Both the position numbers and the translations under genes were made by a program. From DASSUC01 sp035649895 (lineage in GTDB: Bacteria > Actinomycetota > Actinomycetes > Mycobacteriales > Micromonosporaceae), in assembly GCA_035649895.1 (NCBI GenBank), contig DASRIS010000102.1, forward strand, positions 1-22,052: DNA of 22,052 nt, written 5' to 3'. Below, piece by piece: positions 14,800 through 22,052 of the stretch (the first letter of the stretch is position 1; every line of letters begins with the position of its first letter). Below the pieces are notes generated by a model that saw nothing but the letters and a program-made list of their open reading frames with translations, was not told where the DNA came from and ran no database searches.

Positions 14800-15696
14800 A
14801 TGAGCCGCATCTCCGGCACCACGCTACGCATCGCCGTCCGGATAGCCATGGCGGCCACCGTCGTGTCCGCCGGACTGGTCGCCGGCATCCCCACGTCCGC
14901 GAATGCGGTAGCGTCCACCGGGCGCTACGTCGCCCTGGGCGACTCGTTCACCTCCGGTCCGCTGATCCCGACCCAGGTGGACCTCAACTGCGTACGCTCC
15001 AACCGCAACTACCCGTCGCTGCTGGCCGCGGCCATCCAGCCCGCATCGTTCACCGACGCCAGCTGTGGTGGCGCCACCACCGGCGACATCCTCAACCCCA
15101 GCACCGGCCAGCTCGGCCTGCCGGTGCCGGCGCAGATCAACGCGGTCGACGCCACAACCACTCTGGTGACCATCGAGATCGGCGGCAACGACATCGGCTT
15201 CTCCGGCATCATCTCCAACTGCGCGGAGGCCAGCCTGGACAGCCCGTTCGGCTCGCCGTGCAAGGACAGGTACACCGCTGGCGGCACCGACCAGCTCCAG
15301 GCCAGGATCGCCGCCACCGTCCCGAAGGTCGCCTCGGTGCTCCAGGCGGTCCGCGCCAGGGCGCCCAGCGCCCAGGTGGTCGTGCTCGGCTATATCGCGA
15401 TCCTGCCGGACAGCGGGTACGGGTGCTGGCCGGTGGTGCCGATCGCGTACGGCGACGTGCCGTACCTGCGCGCCATCCACAAGTCCCTCAACAGCATGCT
15501 GGCCACCACGGCGGCGGCGAACGGGGCCCGCTACGTCAACGTCTACACCCCTTCGATCGGCCACGACACCTGCAAGAGCAGCAGCGTGCGGTGGGTGGAG
15601 GGGCTGTTCCCGCAGAGCTCGGCGGCGCCGTTCCACCCCAACGCAGCCGGCGAGCAGGGCATGGCGACCACGCTCATCGCCAACCTGACCGGGTGA
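14800..15696 (+). CDS. Secreted SGNH/GDSL-family esterase or lipase
   Basis: This 298-residue protein has a Sec signal peptide: a basic start (MSRISGTTLR), a hydrophobic stretch and an ANA cleavage site near residue 36. The SGNH blocks are ALGDSFTSG with the nucleophile Ser49, the ASCGGATT block with the oxyanion Gly, IGGNDIGF with Asn, and APFHPNAAGEQ with the catalytic His. The usual Asp three residues before that His is Ala, as in Ser-His dyad enzymes such as the Streptomyces scabies esterase. Six Cys outside the signal peptide would allow three disulfides, as in the secreted streptomycete lipases. ATG 14800 has GGGAG upstream. It hydrolyses esters outside the cell; the natural substrate is unknown. 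It is flanked by its own promoter-like element and a strong terminator, so it is probably a single-gene unit. Confidence 0.9.
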   Translation: MSRISGTTLRIAVRIAMAATVVSAGLVAGIPTSANAVASTGRYVALGDSFTSGPLIPTQVDLNCVRSNRNYPSLLAAAIQPASFTDASCGGATTGDILNPSTGQLGLPVPAQINAVDATTTLVTIEIGGNDIGFSGIISNCAEASLDSPFGSPCKDRYTAGGTDQLQARIAATVPKVASVLQAVRARAPSAQVVVLGYIAILPDSGYGCWPVVPIAYGDVPYLRAIHKSLNSMLATTAAANGARYVNVYTPSIGHDTCKSSSVRWVEGLFPQSSAAPFHPNAAGEQGMATTLIANLTG

Positions 15697-15705
15697 GCCC
15701 AGCCC

Positions 15706-15735
15706 CCGGCGGGCTGCCGCCCGGCAGCCCGCCGG
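15706..15735 (+). terminator. Strong hairpin terminator downstream of the SGNH hydrolase
   Basis: A perfect 13-bp stem (15706-15718 with 15723-15735) closes a GCCC loop, 10 bp after the stop codon. There is no U-tract, as is common for actinomycete terminators. It separates the hydrolase from the flavin epoxidase gene. Confidence 0.8.
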
Positions 15736-15778
15736 CCCACCGCCCAACCGGTGCCCGCGACGGCTGGAGGGACTGACC

Positions 15779-17236
15779 GTGTCGACCAGCGGCCCGACCC
15801 ATGGTGTCGTGCTCGGCGGCGGGCTGGCCGGCATGCTCGCCGCCCGCGTCCTGAGCCGCCACCTGGACCGGGTGACCGTCATCGAGCGCGACGAGCTGCC
15901 TGCCGGCCCGGTCCAGCGCAGGGGTGTGCCGCAGGCGCGCCACGCCCACCTGGTCTGGTCGGGCGGTGCCCGTCTCATCGAGTGGCTGCTGCCCGGCGCC
16001 ACCGAGCGGCTGCTGGCCGCCGGGGCGCACCGGATCGGGGTCCACCAGGACATGGTGACGCTATCGGCGTACGGGTGGCAGCACCGGTTTCCGGAGACCC
16101 AGTTCCTGCTGGCCGCCAGCCGCGCGCTGTTCGACTGGGTGATCCGCGACCTGACGCTGGCCGACCGCCGGATAAGCGTGCGCCAGGAGACCACGCCCGT
16201 CGGCCTCTACGGCGACCACACCCGCATAGCCGGCGTGCAGGTCAGCGAGCGAGACGGGCAGATCCTGTCGACAGTGGACGCCGAGGTCGTGGTCGACGCC
16301 ACCGGCCGCGGGTCGCGGCTGCGGCAGTGGCTCGGGGCGGTGGGTGCCGACGAACCAGCCGAGGACGTGGTCGACGCCGGTGTCACCTACGCGACGCGGA
16401 TCTTCCGGGCGCCCCGGGCGGCCGCGGCGAGGTTCCCCGCGGTCAGCGTCTACGCCGACTACCGCGACGGCCGTCCCGGCCAGAGCGGCCTCGTGCTCCC
16501 CATCGAGGACGGGCAGTGGATCGTCACGCTGTCCGGCACGCGTGGCGGGGAGCCACCGACCGACGAGGCCGGCTTCACCGCGTTCGCCCGGGGGCTGCGC
16601 CACCCCGTGGTCGGCACGGTCATCGCCGCCGCCGAGCCGCTCACCCCGGTGTACGGCTCGCGCAGCACCGCCAACCGCAGGCGCTACTACGAGCGCATCG
16701 AACGGTGGCCGGCCAACCTCGTCGTACTCGGTGACGCCCTGGCCGTCTTCAACCCGATCTACGGCCACGGCATCAGCGCCGCGGCGCGCAGCGCGGCAGC
16801 TCTCGACCGGGCCCTGCACCGCTACGCCGGCCGGCCCGAGCTCGCCCGCACCGCTCTGGCGGGCATCGCCAAGGCCGTGGACGACCCGTGGATCCTCGCC
16901 GCCTCGCAGGATGTCTACTATCCCGACTGCCGCGTCCAGGCCGCCGACCCGCGCCTGTCCGTCCAGCTCGACGCCAGGCGCCGCTTCGCCGAGATGGTCG
17001 GTACGGCGGCCCTGCGCGACCCCGTCGTCAGCGCCGCCGCGGCCGGGGTGACCGCGCTGGCCGCGCCGGTGACCAGCATCGAGTCGCCAGCGGTGGTCAA
17101 CGCGCTGCGCCAGGGCAGCCCGCGCAGGCCGCTCGACGGGCCACCGCTCACCGATGCCGAGTGGGCGATGCTCCGCGACGGGCAGCCGCTGGTTGGGGAG
17201 TCCTTCGGTCAGTCTGCCGGGTCGACGAGACGGTAG
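15779..17236 (+). CDS. FAD-dependent epoxidase (MonCI/Lsd18-like)
   Basis: This 485-residue flavoprotein monooxygenase has an N-terminal Rossmann motif, GVVLGGGLAGMLAARVL (9-25), ending in Glu at the next strand (VIERDELP). PQARHAHLVWSGG is the family's substrate-side signature, and VVDATGRGSRLRQWL is a DG-type motif. The FAD ribityl motif is GDALAVFNPIYGHGISAAA (from about 318). This architecture is shared by the polyether epoxidases MonCI and Lsd18, which epoxidise polyene chains, and by related oxidoreductases. Epoxidation is inferred mainly from the adjacent Lsd19-like gene. GTG 15779 has GGAGG at 8-nt spacing. Its 3' end overlaps the convergent cyclase gene by 28 bp. Confidence 0.82.
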   Translation: MSTSGPTHGVVLGGGLAGMLAARVLSRHLDRVTVIERDELPAGPVQRRGVPQARHAHLVWSGGARLIEWLLPGATERLLAAGAHRIGVHQDMVTLSAYGWQHRFPETQFLLAASRALFDWVIRDLTLADRRISVRQETTPVGLYGDHTRIAGVQVSERDGQILSTVDAEVVVDATGRGSRLRQWLGAVGADEPAEDVVDAGVTYATRIFRAPRAAAARFPAVSVYADYRDGRPGQSGLVLPIEDGQWIVTLSGTRGGEPPTDEAGFTAFARGLRHPVVGTVIAAAEPLTPVYGSRSTANRRRYYERIERWPANLVVLGDALAVFNPIYGHGISAAARSAAALDRALHRYAGRPELARTALAGIAKAVDDPWILAASQDVYYPDCRVQAADPRLSVQLDARRRFAEMVGTAALRDPVVSAAAAGVTALAAPVTSIESPAVVNALRQGSPRRPLDGPPLTDAEWAMLRDGQPLVGESFGQSAGSTRR

Positions 17237-18060
17237 TCCGTCCGTCCGGCGAGGACCCGTACCTCGCTGATGAGCCCGGCAGCGTCGGTCCGGATGAGGC
17301 TGATGAGGTTGAACCGCACCCGCGTGCCCGCCGGCGCGCCGGGGGCGTCAAGCGTGCCGCTGACCGGCAGCGCCACGATGTCGCCGCGCAGACAGCCGGT
17401 GGGGGTACCGGGCACCTCATGGATGTGCCCGCCGATCGCGCTCGCCAGGTGCGTACGCAGCGCGTCCAGCCCGACGACCGGTGGCGAGCCGACCGGGTCC
17501 TCGAACCGGACGTCCGCGGCGAACAGCGCCAGCACGGCATCGAGGTCGCCGGCGTTCATCAACCGGCAGTACCCCAGTGCCGTTGCCTTGGCCGACGCGT
17601 CACCGGCCGCCGCAGCAGCCTCCAGGCCGAGGAACCTCACGTCCGAAGGTCCCCAGTAGGTGCGCATCTCGTCGATGAGCCCGCCTGGGCCCACCCCGAT
17701 CACCATGACGCAGGAGAACCGCAGGCGGGCGGTGCGCGGGTCGGGCGGGGCCGGCAGGAGCCCGAACCGCGCCAGGAGCGGGCCGTTGGGCAGGTAGCTC
17801 ATCGTCACCGTCACGGGGACCGCCGCATGCCGTCCGTCCGGTGCGGCCACCGGTACCTCCGGAGCCTCCTGCACGCCAGCGGCGATGACGCCGCCGATGT
17901 ATGAGCGCAGGGCACCGTGCCCGACCCGCTCCACCGAACCGACCGGGTCCTCGAAGCGCACCGCCGGTGCATAGAGCTCAAGCAGGCGTTCCACGTCGCC
18001 GGCGTTGACCCGCCGGCAGTGCTCCAGCGCCAGTGCCTTGCATGTCGCCTCGTCGGGCAC
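17209..18060 (-). CDS. Tandem epoxide hydrolase/cyclase (Lsd19-like polyether cyclase)
   Basis: This 283-residue protein consists of two SnoaL/limonene-epoxide-hydrolase-type cone domains (about 5-140 and 155-283) that arose by duplication: HCRRVNAGDVERLLELYAP versus YCRLMNAGDLDAVLALFAA, each followed by RFEDPVGS. The Asp in that motif and a Glu 27 residues later appear in both halves: D38/E65 and D188/E215. In lasalocid cyclase Lsd19 the catalytic pairs, as I recall them, are D38/E65 and D170/E197, the same 27-residue spacing. Such enzymes open polyene-derived epoxides to ether rings, each domain making one ring. GTG 18060 has GGAG at 6-nt spacing and reproduces the Lsd19 numbering of the first pair; TTG 18072 is the alternative. 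It is divergent from the PKS and convergent with the epoxidase. Confidence 0.9.
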   Translation of the reverse strand: MPDEATCKALALEHCRRVNAGDVERLLELYAPAVRFEDPVGSVERVGHGALRSYIGGVIAAGVQEAPEVPVAAPDGRHAAVPVTVTMSYLPNGPLLARFGLLPAPPDPRTARLRFSCVMVIGVGPGGLIDEMRTYWGPSDVRFLGLEAAAAAGDASAKATALGYCRLMNAGDLDAVLALFAADVRFEDPVGSPPVVGLDALRTHLASAIGGHIHEVPGTPTGCLRGDIVALPVSGTLDAPGAPAGTRVRFNLISLIRTDAAGLISEVRVLAGRTDYRLVDPAD

Positions 18061-18121
18061 GGGCCTCTCCAAGGTGGGTCGTCCGGCCGTACGGTCATAG
18101 CCTCACACCGCTGAAGGAACG

Positions 18122-18134
18122 TAGGGAACCCCTA
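18122..18134. promoter_or_regulatory. Inverted repeat upstream of the cyclase gene
   Basis: TAGGG-AAC-CCCTA is a perfect 5-bp inverted repeat 62 bp upstream of the cyclase start. It resembles the GGGA/TCCC core of PAS-LuxR regulator sites, but its spacer is one base short, so the identity of any bound regulator is open. Confidence 0.3.
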
Positions 18135-18242
18135 ACCGGCTATGTCGCGGGTCTATCCCCGAGCCGGCCCCCGGTCAGAGCGCCGCACGCGAGCTGGCTG
18201 GCCAAGATTGCAGGTGGTGGGCCAGATATGAGTGTCATGTGA

Positions 18243-18270
18243 TTGACATACTTAAATTTATCGGTACACT
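18243..18270 (+). promoter_or_regulatory. Strong sigma-70-type promoter upstream of the PKS
   Basis: A consensus TTGACA (18243-18248) is followed after 16 bp by TACACT (18265-18270), in an AT-rich island (18240-18275) that stands out in this GC-rich DNA. Initiation near 18277 would leave a leader of about 285 nt before the PKS start. It is the best promoter match in the window. Confidence 0.65.
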
Positions 18271-18549
18271 TTAGGGATCGGGATGTCATGAGCCTCCTGC
18301 AATGCGGGGGTCCACTTACTCGTCAAAGTTAACCAACATTGGCCTTCGTGGCTGGCCGGCCGTCGCGGCATTCCCGAGCAGGATGCGGGACCGGGCGGAC
18401 GCGTACTGCCACGGCCGTTGCCTGCCGGCACGACGCTGCGACCGCCGAGAAAGTCCACACCGGACGCGGCCGGTCCCGTCGTGGATGGACAAGTGTGCAC
18501 GACCCACGTTCCGGTCGTCTGTCCAGGCAGCATCGGTGGCCGAGCGTGA
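18271..18549 (+). other. Long non-coding leader of the PKS gene
   Basis: About 280 bp lie between the promoter and the PKS start. There is no convincing gene. A 14-codon reading frame (18288-18332, MSLLQCGGPLTRQS) lies just after the predicted start of transcription. An overlapping 110-codon frame (18302-18634) has atypical composition and is not called. Confidence 0.35.
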
Positions 18550-18561
18550 ATGGGAGATGTG

Positions 18562-21500
18562 GTGGCGGGTGCGCGGAGCCAAGGCGAGCCGACCAGGTCC
18601 TCGGCCCCCCTGGATGCCCCCCGGGAGCCCATAGCCATCATCGGCCTGGCCTGCCGCCTACCAGGAGCGCCAGACCCGGCCGCATTCTGGCGGCTGCTAT
18701 GCGCGGGCCGCGACGCCATCACGCTCCGCCCGCCAGACCGGCGGGGCACGGACGTCACCGTCGACCCGCACAACGCGCCGCATGACCCGTCGCCCGGCAC
18801 GGCGAGCAGCGGTCTGGGCGGCTACCTGGACCAGGTCGACCACTTCGACGCCGCCTTCTTCGGCATCTCACCACGCGAGGCCGCCGCCATGGACCCTCAG
18901 CAGCGGCTCATGCTCGAGCTGAGCTGGGAGAGCCTGGAGGACGCGGGTATCGTCCCGGCCGACCTGGACGGCAGCCGGACCGGGGTCTTCGTCGGCGCCA
19001 TCTGGGACGACTACGCCACCCTGCTCCACCGTCACGGCGTGTCCGCCATCACCCCGCACACCGTCACCGGCGTGCACCGGAGCATCATCGCCAACCGGGT
19101 GTCGTACGCCCTCCGGCTGCGCGGCCCCAGCATGGTTGTTGACACAGGACAGTCGTCGTCGCTGGTCGCTGTCCACGTGGCCGGCGAGAGCCTGCGTAGC
19201 GGCGAGTGTGACCTGGCTCTCGCCGGCGGGGTCAACCTCAACCTGGCTGCGGACAGCGACGTCGGTACGACGAAGCTCGGCGCGCTGTCCCCGGACGGCC
19301 GCTGCTACACCTTTGACGCGCGCGCCAACGGCTATGTCCGGGGCGAGGGCGCCGGGCTCGTCGTCCTCAAGCCGCTGTCCCGGGCACTGTCCGACGGCGA
19401 CAGCATCTACTGCGTCCTGCTGGGCAGCTCGGTCAACAACGACGGCGGTGGTGACGGCCTCACCGTGCCCAGCCCGCAGGGGCAGGCCGAGGTGCTCCGC
19501 CGCGCCTACCGGCAGGCCGGCGTCGACCCCGCCGCCGTGCAGTACGTCGAGCTGCACGGCACCGCAACAACACGCGGCGACCCGGTGGAGGCGGCCGCGC
19601 TCGGTGCGGTCCTCGGCGCCGGCCGGCCCGCGGACCGCCCGCTGGCGGTCGGCTCGGTCAAGACCAACGTGGGCCATCTGGAGGGCGCCGCAGGCGTCAC
19701 CGGCCTGCTCAAGGTGGCTCTCGCGGTGCGTAACCGCAAGCTCCCGCCCAGCCTCAACTACGCCACCCCCAACCCGCGGATCCCCCTCGACGAGCTGCGC
19801 CTGCGGGTCCACACCGAGCTGACCAGATGGCCCAGCGACGACGCCCCGCTCGTGGCCGGGGTCAGCGCGTTCGGCATGGGCGGAACCAACTGCCACGTGG
19901 TGGCCGCGGAGGCACCGTTGGCTGCCGGCGCCAGGCCGGCGGTCGTGCCAGGCGCGCCGGACAGCCCGCCGGCCGCTGTGGTGGGCTGGGCCGTCTCAGC
20001 GCACACGGCGGCGGCGCTGCGGGCCCAGGCCCGGCGCCTGCGCGAGCACGCCGACGCCGATCCCGCCCTCGACACCACCGACATCGCCTACTCCCTCGCC
20101 ACGACCCGGTCCTCGTTCACCCACCGCGCGGTCGTCGTCGCCGGCGACCGCGCCGGGTACCTGCGCGCCCTGGACGCACTGGCCGCAGGCGAGCCATCGG
20201 CCGACCTGGTGCACGGCAGGCCGGTCGAGGGTCCCGTCGCGGTCCTGTTCTCCGGCCAGGGAAGCCAGCGCCCCGGCATGGGGCGCCAGCTCTACCCGGC
20301 CTTCCCCACCTTCGCCGAGGCGCTGGACACCGTCTGCGCCCACCTGGACCCGAGCGTACGGACGCTGCTGCTCGCCGAACCGACCCCGGAGAGCTCCGCC
20401 GCGCTCGACCAGACCGCGTACGCCCAGCCCGCGCTCTTCGCCGTCGAGGTGGCGCTCTACCGGCTCGTCGAGTCCTGGGGACTTCGGCCCGACTACCTCC
20501 TGGGCCATTCCATCGGCGAGCTGACGGCCGCACACGCAGCCGGCGTGCTCTCGCTACCGGACGCCGCGGCCCTCGTCTGCGCGCGCGGGCAGCTCATGCA
20601 GGCGCTGCCTGCCGGCGGCGCGATGGTCTCGCTCCAGGCCACCGAGGACGAGGTACGCAGGCACCTGGACACGGTCGACGGGCAGGTCGGCATCGCCGCC
20701 GTGAACGGCCCCACCGCGACCGTCGTCTCCGGTGACGCCGGGGTGGTCGCCGCCGTAGCGGCCCACTGGGCGGCCCAGGGCCGCAGGACCCGCCGGCTAA
20801 GGGTCAGCCACGCGTTCCACTCCGCACGCATGGAGGACATGACCGCCGACCTCCGTCGGGTAGCCGAGGGCCTCACGTTCGCGGCACCGTCCATCCCGGT
20901 CATCTCCAACCTCACCGGTGAGCCCGCCGACGCCGACATGATCCGGACCCCCGGCTACTGGGCTCGGCACGCCCGCCAGGCCGTTCGCTTCGCCGACGGC
21001 GTCCACTGGCTACGGGACCAGGGCGTAACCACCTACCTGGAGCTGGGACCCGACGGCGCGCTGGCGGCCCTGGCGCGCGAGTGCCACACCAGCCCGGAGC
21101 CGGGTACATCCACCCGTCAACCGGCCTTCGTAGCCACCCTGCGGCGAGACTCGCCCGAGGTCCGCAGCTTGGCCCTGGCCCTGGGTGTCCTGCACGTCCG
21201 CGGCGTCGTTCCGGCCTGGCCGGCGCTGCTCGGCGGTGAGCCGGCCCGCCGGGTGCCACTGCCCACCTACGCCTTCCAGCGCAGGCGCTACTGGCTGGAC
21301 CCGCTCGACGGGGCGGCCGCGTCGACACCCGCCTCCGCCTCGCCGCCCCCGCAGCCGCTCGCCCAGCCGCCGTCTCCGGCGCTCGCCCAGCCGCCGTCTC
21401 CGGCGCCCGACGGCGAGCCGGCCGCCGCCGGCGCGGACTGGCGCGACCGCCTCGCCGGCCTGGCCGAGCCCGCCCAGGTACGGGCCATCCTGGGCCAGCT

Positions 21501-22052
21501 GTGCCGGGACATCGCGATGGTGCTGCGGCACCGTGCGGGCGACGACATCGACACCGCCCTACCTTTCAAGGCTCTCGGCTTTGACTCGCTGACCGCGGTG
21601 GAGCTGCGGGACCGGCTCGTCGAGGCCACCGGGCTGACCCTGCCGCCCGGGGTGCTGTTCGACTACCCGACCCCGGACCTGCTCGCCACGCACCTGCGCC
21701 AACGGCTGCTCGGCGGATCCGAGGGGCAGCCGGGGACTGTGGTGGGCACGGCCATCGGCGAGCCTGTCGCGATCATCGGCATGGCGTGCCGCTACCCCGG
21801 TGGCGTCTCCTCGCCTGAGGACCTGTGGCGTCTGGTGGTCGACGGCACCGACGCGATCGGCGGGTTCCCGACCGACCGGGAGTGGGATCTCGACCGCCTG
21901 TACGACCCTGACCCGGACCGGCCTGGCACCAGCTACGCCCGCGAGGGCGGCTTCCTGTACGACGCTGCTGGCTTCGACGCGGAGCTCTTCGGCATCTCGC
22001 CGCGTGAGGCGCTCGCGATGGACCCGCAGCAGCGGCTGATGCTGGAGACGGC
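18562..22052 (+). CDS. Modular type I polyketide synthase, KSQ-AT-ACP loading module (partial at right edge)
   Basis: 1163 residues are in the window; the gene continues past the edge. The first KS (about 22-445) has Gln197 in place of the active-site Cys (DTGQSSSL), with His332 (VELHGTATT) and His372 (NVGHLEG) kept. This is a KSQ domain that decarboxylates the loaded unit to make the starter. The AT (about 560-860) has GHSIGE with Ser650 and HAFH at 750-753, the malonyl-specific form, so the predicted starter is acetyl. The post-AT linker PTYAFQRRRYWL is followed by a Pro-rich segment, then an ACP with LGFDSL (Ser1009). A second KS starts at about 1067 (EPVAIIGMACRYPGG) and is cut off before its active site. 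No reductive domains are in the loading module. GTG 18562 has GGGAG at 5-nt spacing; ATG 18550, directly after an in-frame TGA, is the alternative. Confidence 0.95.
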   Translation, partial: MAGARSQGEPTRSSAPLDAPREPIAIIGLACRLPGAPDPAAFWRLLCAGRDAITLRPPDRRGTDVTVDPHNAPHDPSPGTASSGLGGYLDQVDHFDAAFFGISPREAAAMDPQQRLMLELSWESLEDAGIVPADLDGSRTGVFVGAIWDDYATLLHRHGVSAITPHTVTGVHRSIIANRVSYALRLRGPSMVVDTGQSSSLVAVHVAGESLRSGECDLALAGGVNLNLAADSDVGTTKLGALSPDGRCYTFDARANGYVRGEGAGLVVLKPLSRALSDGDSIYCVLLGSSVNNDGGGDGLTVPSPQGQAEVLRRAYRQAGVDPAAVQYVELHGTATTRGDPVEAAALGAVLGAGRPADRPLAVGSVKTNVGHLEGAAGVTGLLKVALAVRNRKLPPSLNYATPNPRIPLDELRLRVHTELTRWPSDDAPLVAGVSAFGMGGTNCHVVAAEAPLAAGARPAVVPGAPDSPPAAVVGWAVSAHTAAALRAQARRLREHADADPALDTTDIAYSLATTRSSFTHRAVVVAGDRAGYLRALDALAAGEPSADLVHGRPVEGPVAVLFSGQGSQRPGMGRQLYPAFPTFAEALDTVCAHLDPSVRTLLLAEPTPESSAALDQTAYAQPALFAVEVALYRLVESWGLRPDYLLGHSIGELTAAHAAGVLSLPDAAALVCARGQLMQALPAGGAMVSLQATEDEVRRHLDTVDGQVGIAAVNGPTATVVSGDAGVVAAVAAHWAAQGRRTRRLRVSHAFHSARMEDMTADLRRVAEGLTFAAPSIPVISNLTGEPADADMIRTPGYWARHARQAVRFADGVHWLRDQGVTTYLELGPDGALAALARECHTSPEPGTSTRQPAFVATLRRDSPEVRSLALALGVLHVRGVVPAWPALLGGEPARRVPLPTYAFQRRRYWLDPLDGAAASTPASASPPPQPLAQPPSPALAQPPSPAPDGEPAAAGADWRDRLAGLAEPAQVRAILGQLCRDIAMVLRHRAGDDIDTALPFKALGFDSLTAVELRDRLVEATGLTLPPGVLFDYPTPDLLATHLRQRLLGGSEGQPGTVVGTAIGEPVAIIGMACRYPGGVSSPEDLWRLVVDGTDAIGGFPTDREWDLDRLYDPDPDRPGTSYAREGGFLYDAAGFDAELFGISPREALAMDPQQRLMLET
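21358..21405 (+). repeat. 24-bp tandem duplication in the AT-ACP linker of the PKS
   Basis: Two identical 24-bp units (21358-21381, 21382-21405) encode LAQPPSPA twice. The reading frame is kept. It lengthens a flexible Ala/Pro-rich linker between the AT and the ACP, where length changes are tolerated. Confidence 0.9.

Noticed and set aside
13089..14918. A 609-codon minus-strand open frame antisense to the MFS gene
   Set aside because: Its central part is low-complexity Arg/Gly/Gln-rich and mirrors a clear MFS coding sequence. Only the last 87 codons, outside the MFS gene, are kept as a possible small protein.
18122..18134. A PAS-LuxR (PimM-type) operator before the cyclase
   Set aside because: The half sites are similar, but the spacer is one base shorter than the known consensus, and no such regulator gene is in the window. 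It is kept only as a low-confidence inverted repeat.
18302..18634. A 110-codon frame overlapping the PKS leader and start
   Set aside because: Arg/Pro/Ser-rich, no ribosome-binding site, and it overlaps the PKS N-terminus in another frame.

Overview
The window is GC-rich actinomycete DNA, with strong G/C third-position bias, GTG starts, 4-base start/stop overlaps and a rare TTA codon. A Streptomyces or Micromonosporaceae-type host is an inference from composition only. It looks like the edge of a secondary-metabolite locus. There are no tRNA or rRNA genes, no CRISPR array and no recognisable transcription factor in the window.

Left edge (1-404): the 3' end of a group II intron (34-nt domain V, then domain VI with a branch-point A), joined to the C-terminal remnant of an MFS transporter. 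Positions 405-4999: a polyprenyl-synthase-like protein (minus strand), a HIT-family protein (plus), a 31-bp tandem repeat, a diverged class I aminoacyl-tRNA-synthetase-like (HUP-fold) protein and a cytochrome P450 (both minus). The P450 is split after its fourth codon by a complete IS630-type element (about 5007-6712) that carries a DDE transposase and an antisense passenger gene. Removing the element with one TA copy restores a 392-residue P450 with a strong ribosome-binding site.

Positions 6795-12823: an unrecognised plus-strand protein converges on a tightly coupled minus-strand operon. In transcription order the operon is an AfsA-like double-hotdog protein, a PEP-synthase/rifampicin-phosphotransferase-like enzyme, a UbiA-type membrane prenyltransferase and a thymidylate-kinase-like P-loop kinase. 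Each junction is a GTGA or ATGA overlap, and codon 19 of the kinase is TTA. I know of no described pathway with this gene combination.

Positions 13089-15735: a small membrane protein, an MFS exporter, and a secreted SGNH hydrolase with its own promoter-like palindrome and a strong terminator hairpin.

Positions 15779-22052: a polyether-type module. It has a flavin epoxidase (MonCI/Lsd18 type), a convergent tandem epoxide hydrolase/cyclase (Lsd19 type, with an Asp-Glu pair in both halves at the Lsd19-like 27-residue spacing), and a divergent modular type I PKS. The PKS opens with a KSQ-AT-ACP loading module (malonyl-type AT, predicted acetyl starter) and runs off the window in the first extension KS. 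The simplest reading is the 5' end of a polyether or related epoxide-derived polyketide cluster, next to a possible separate isoprenoid/phosphotransfer gene set.
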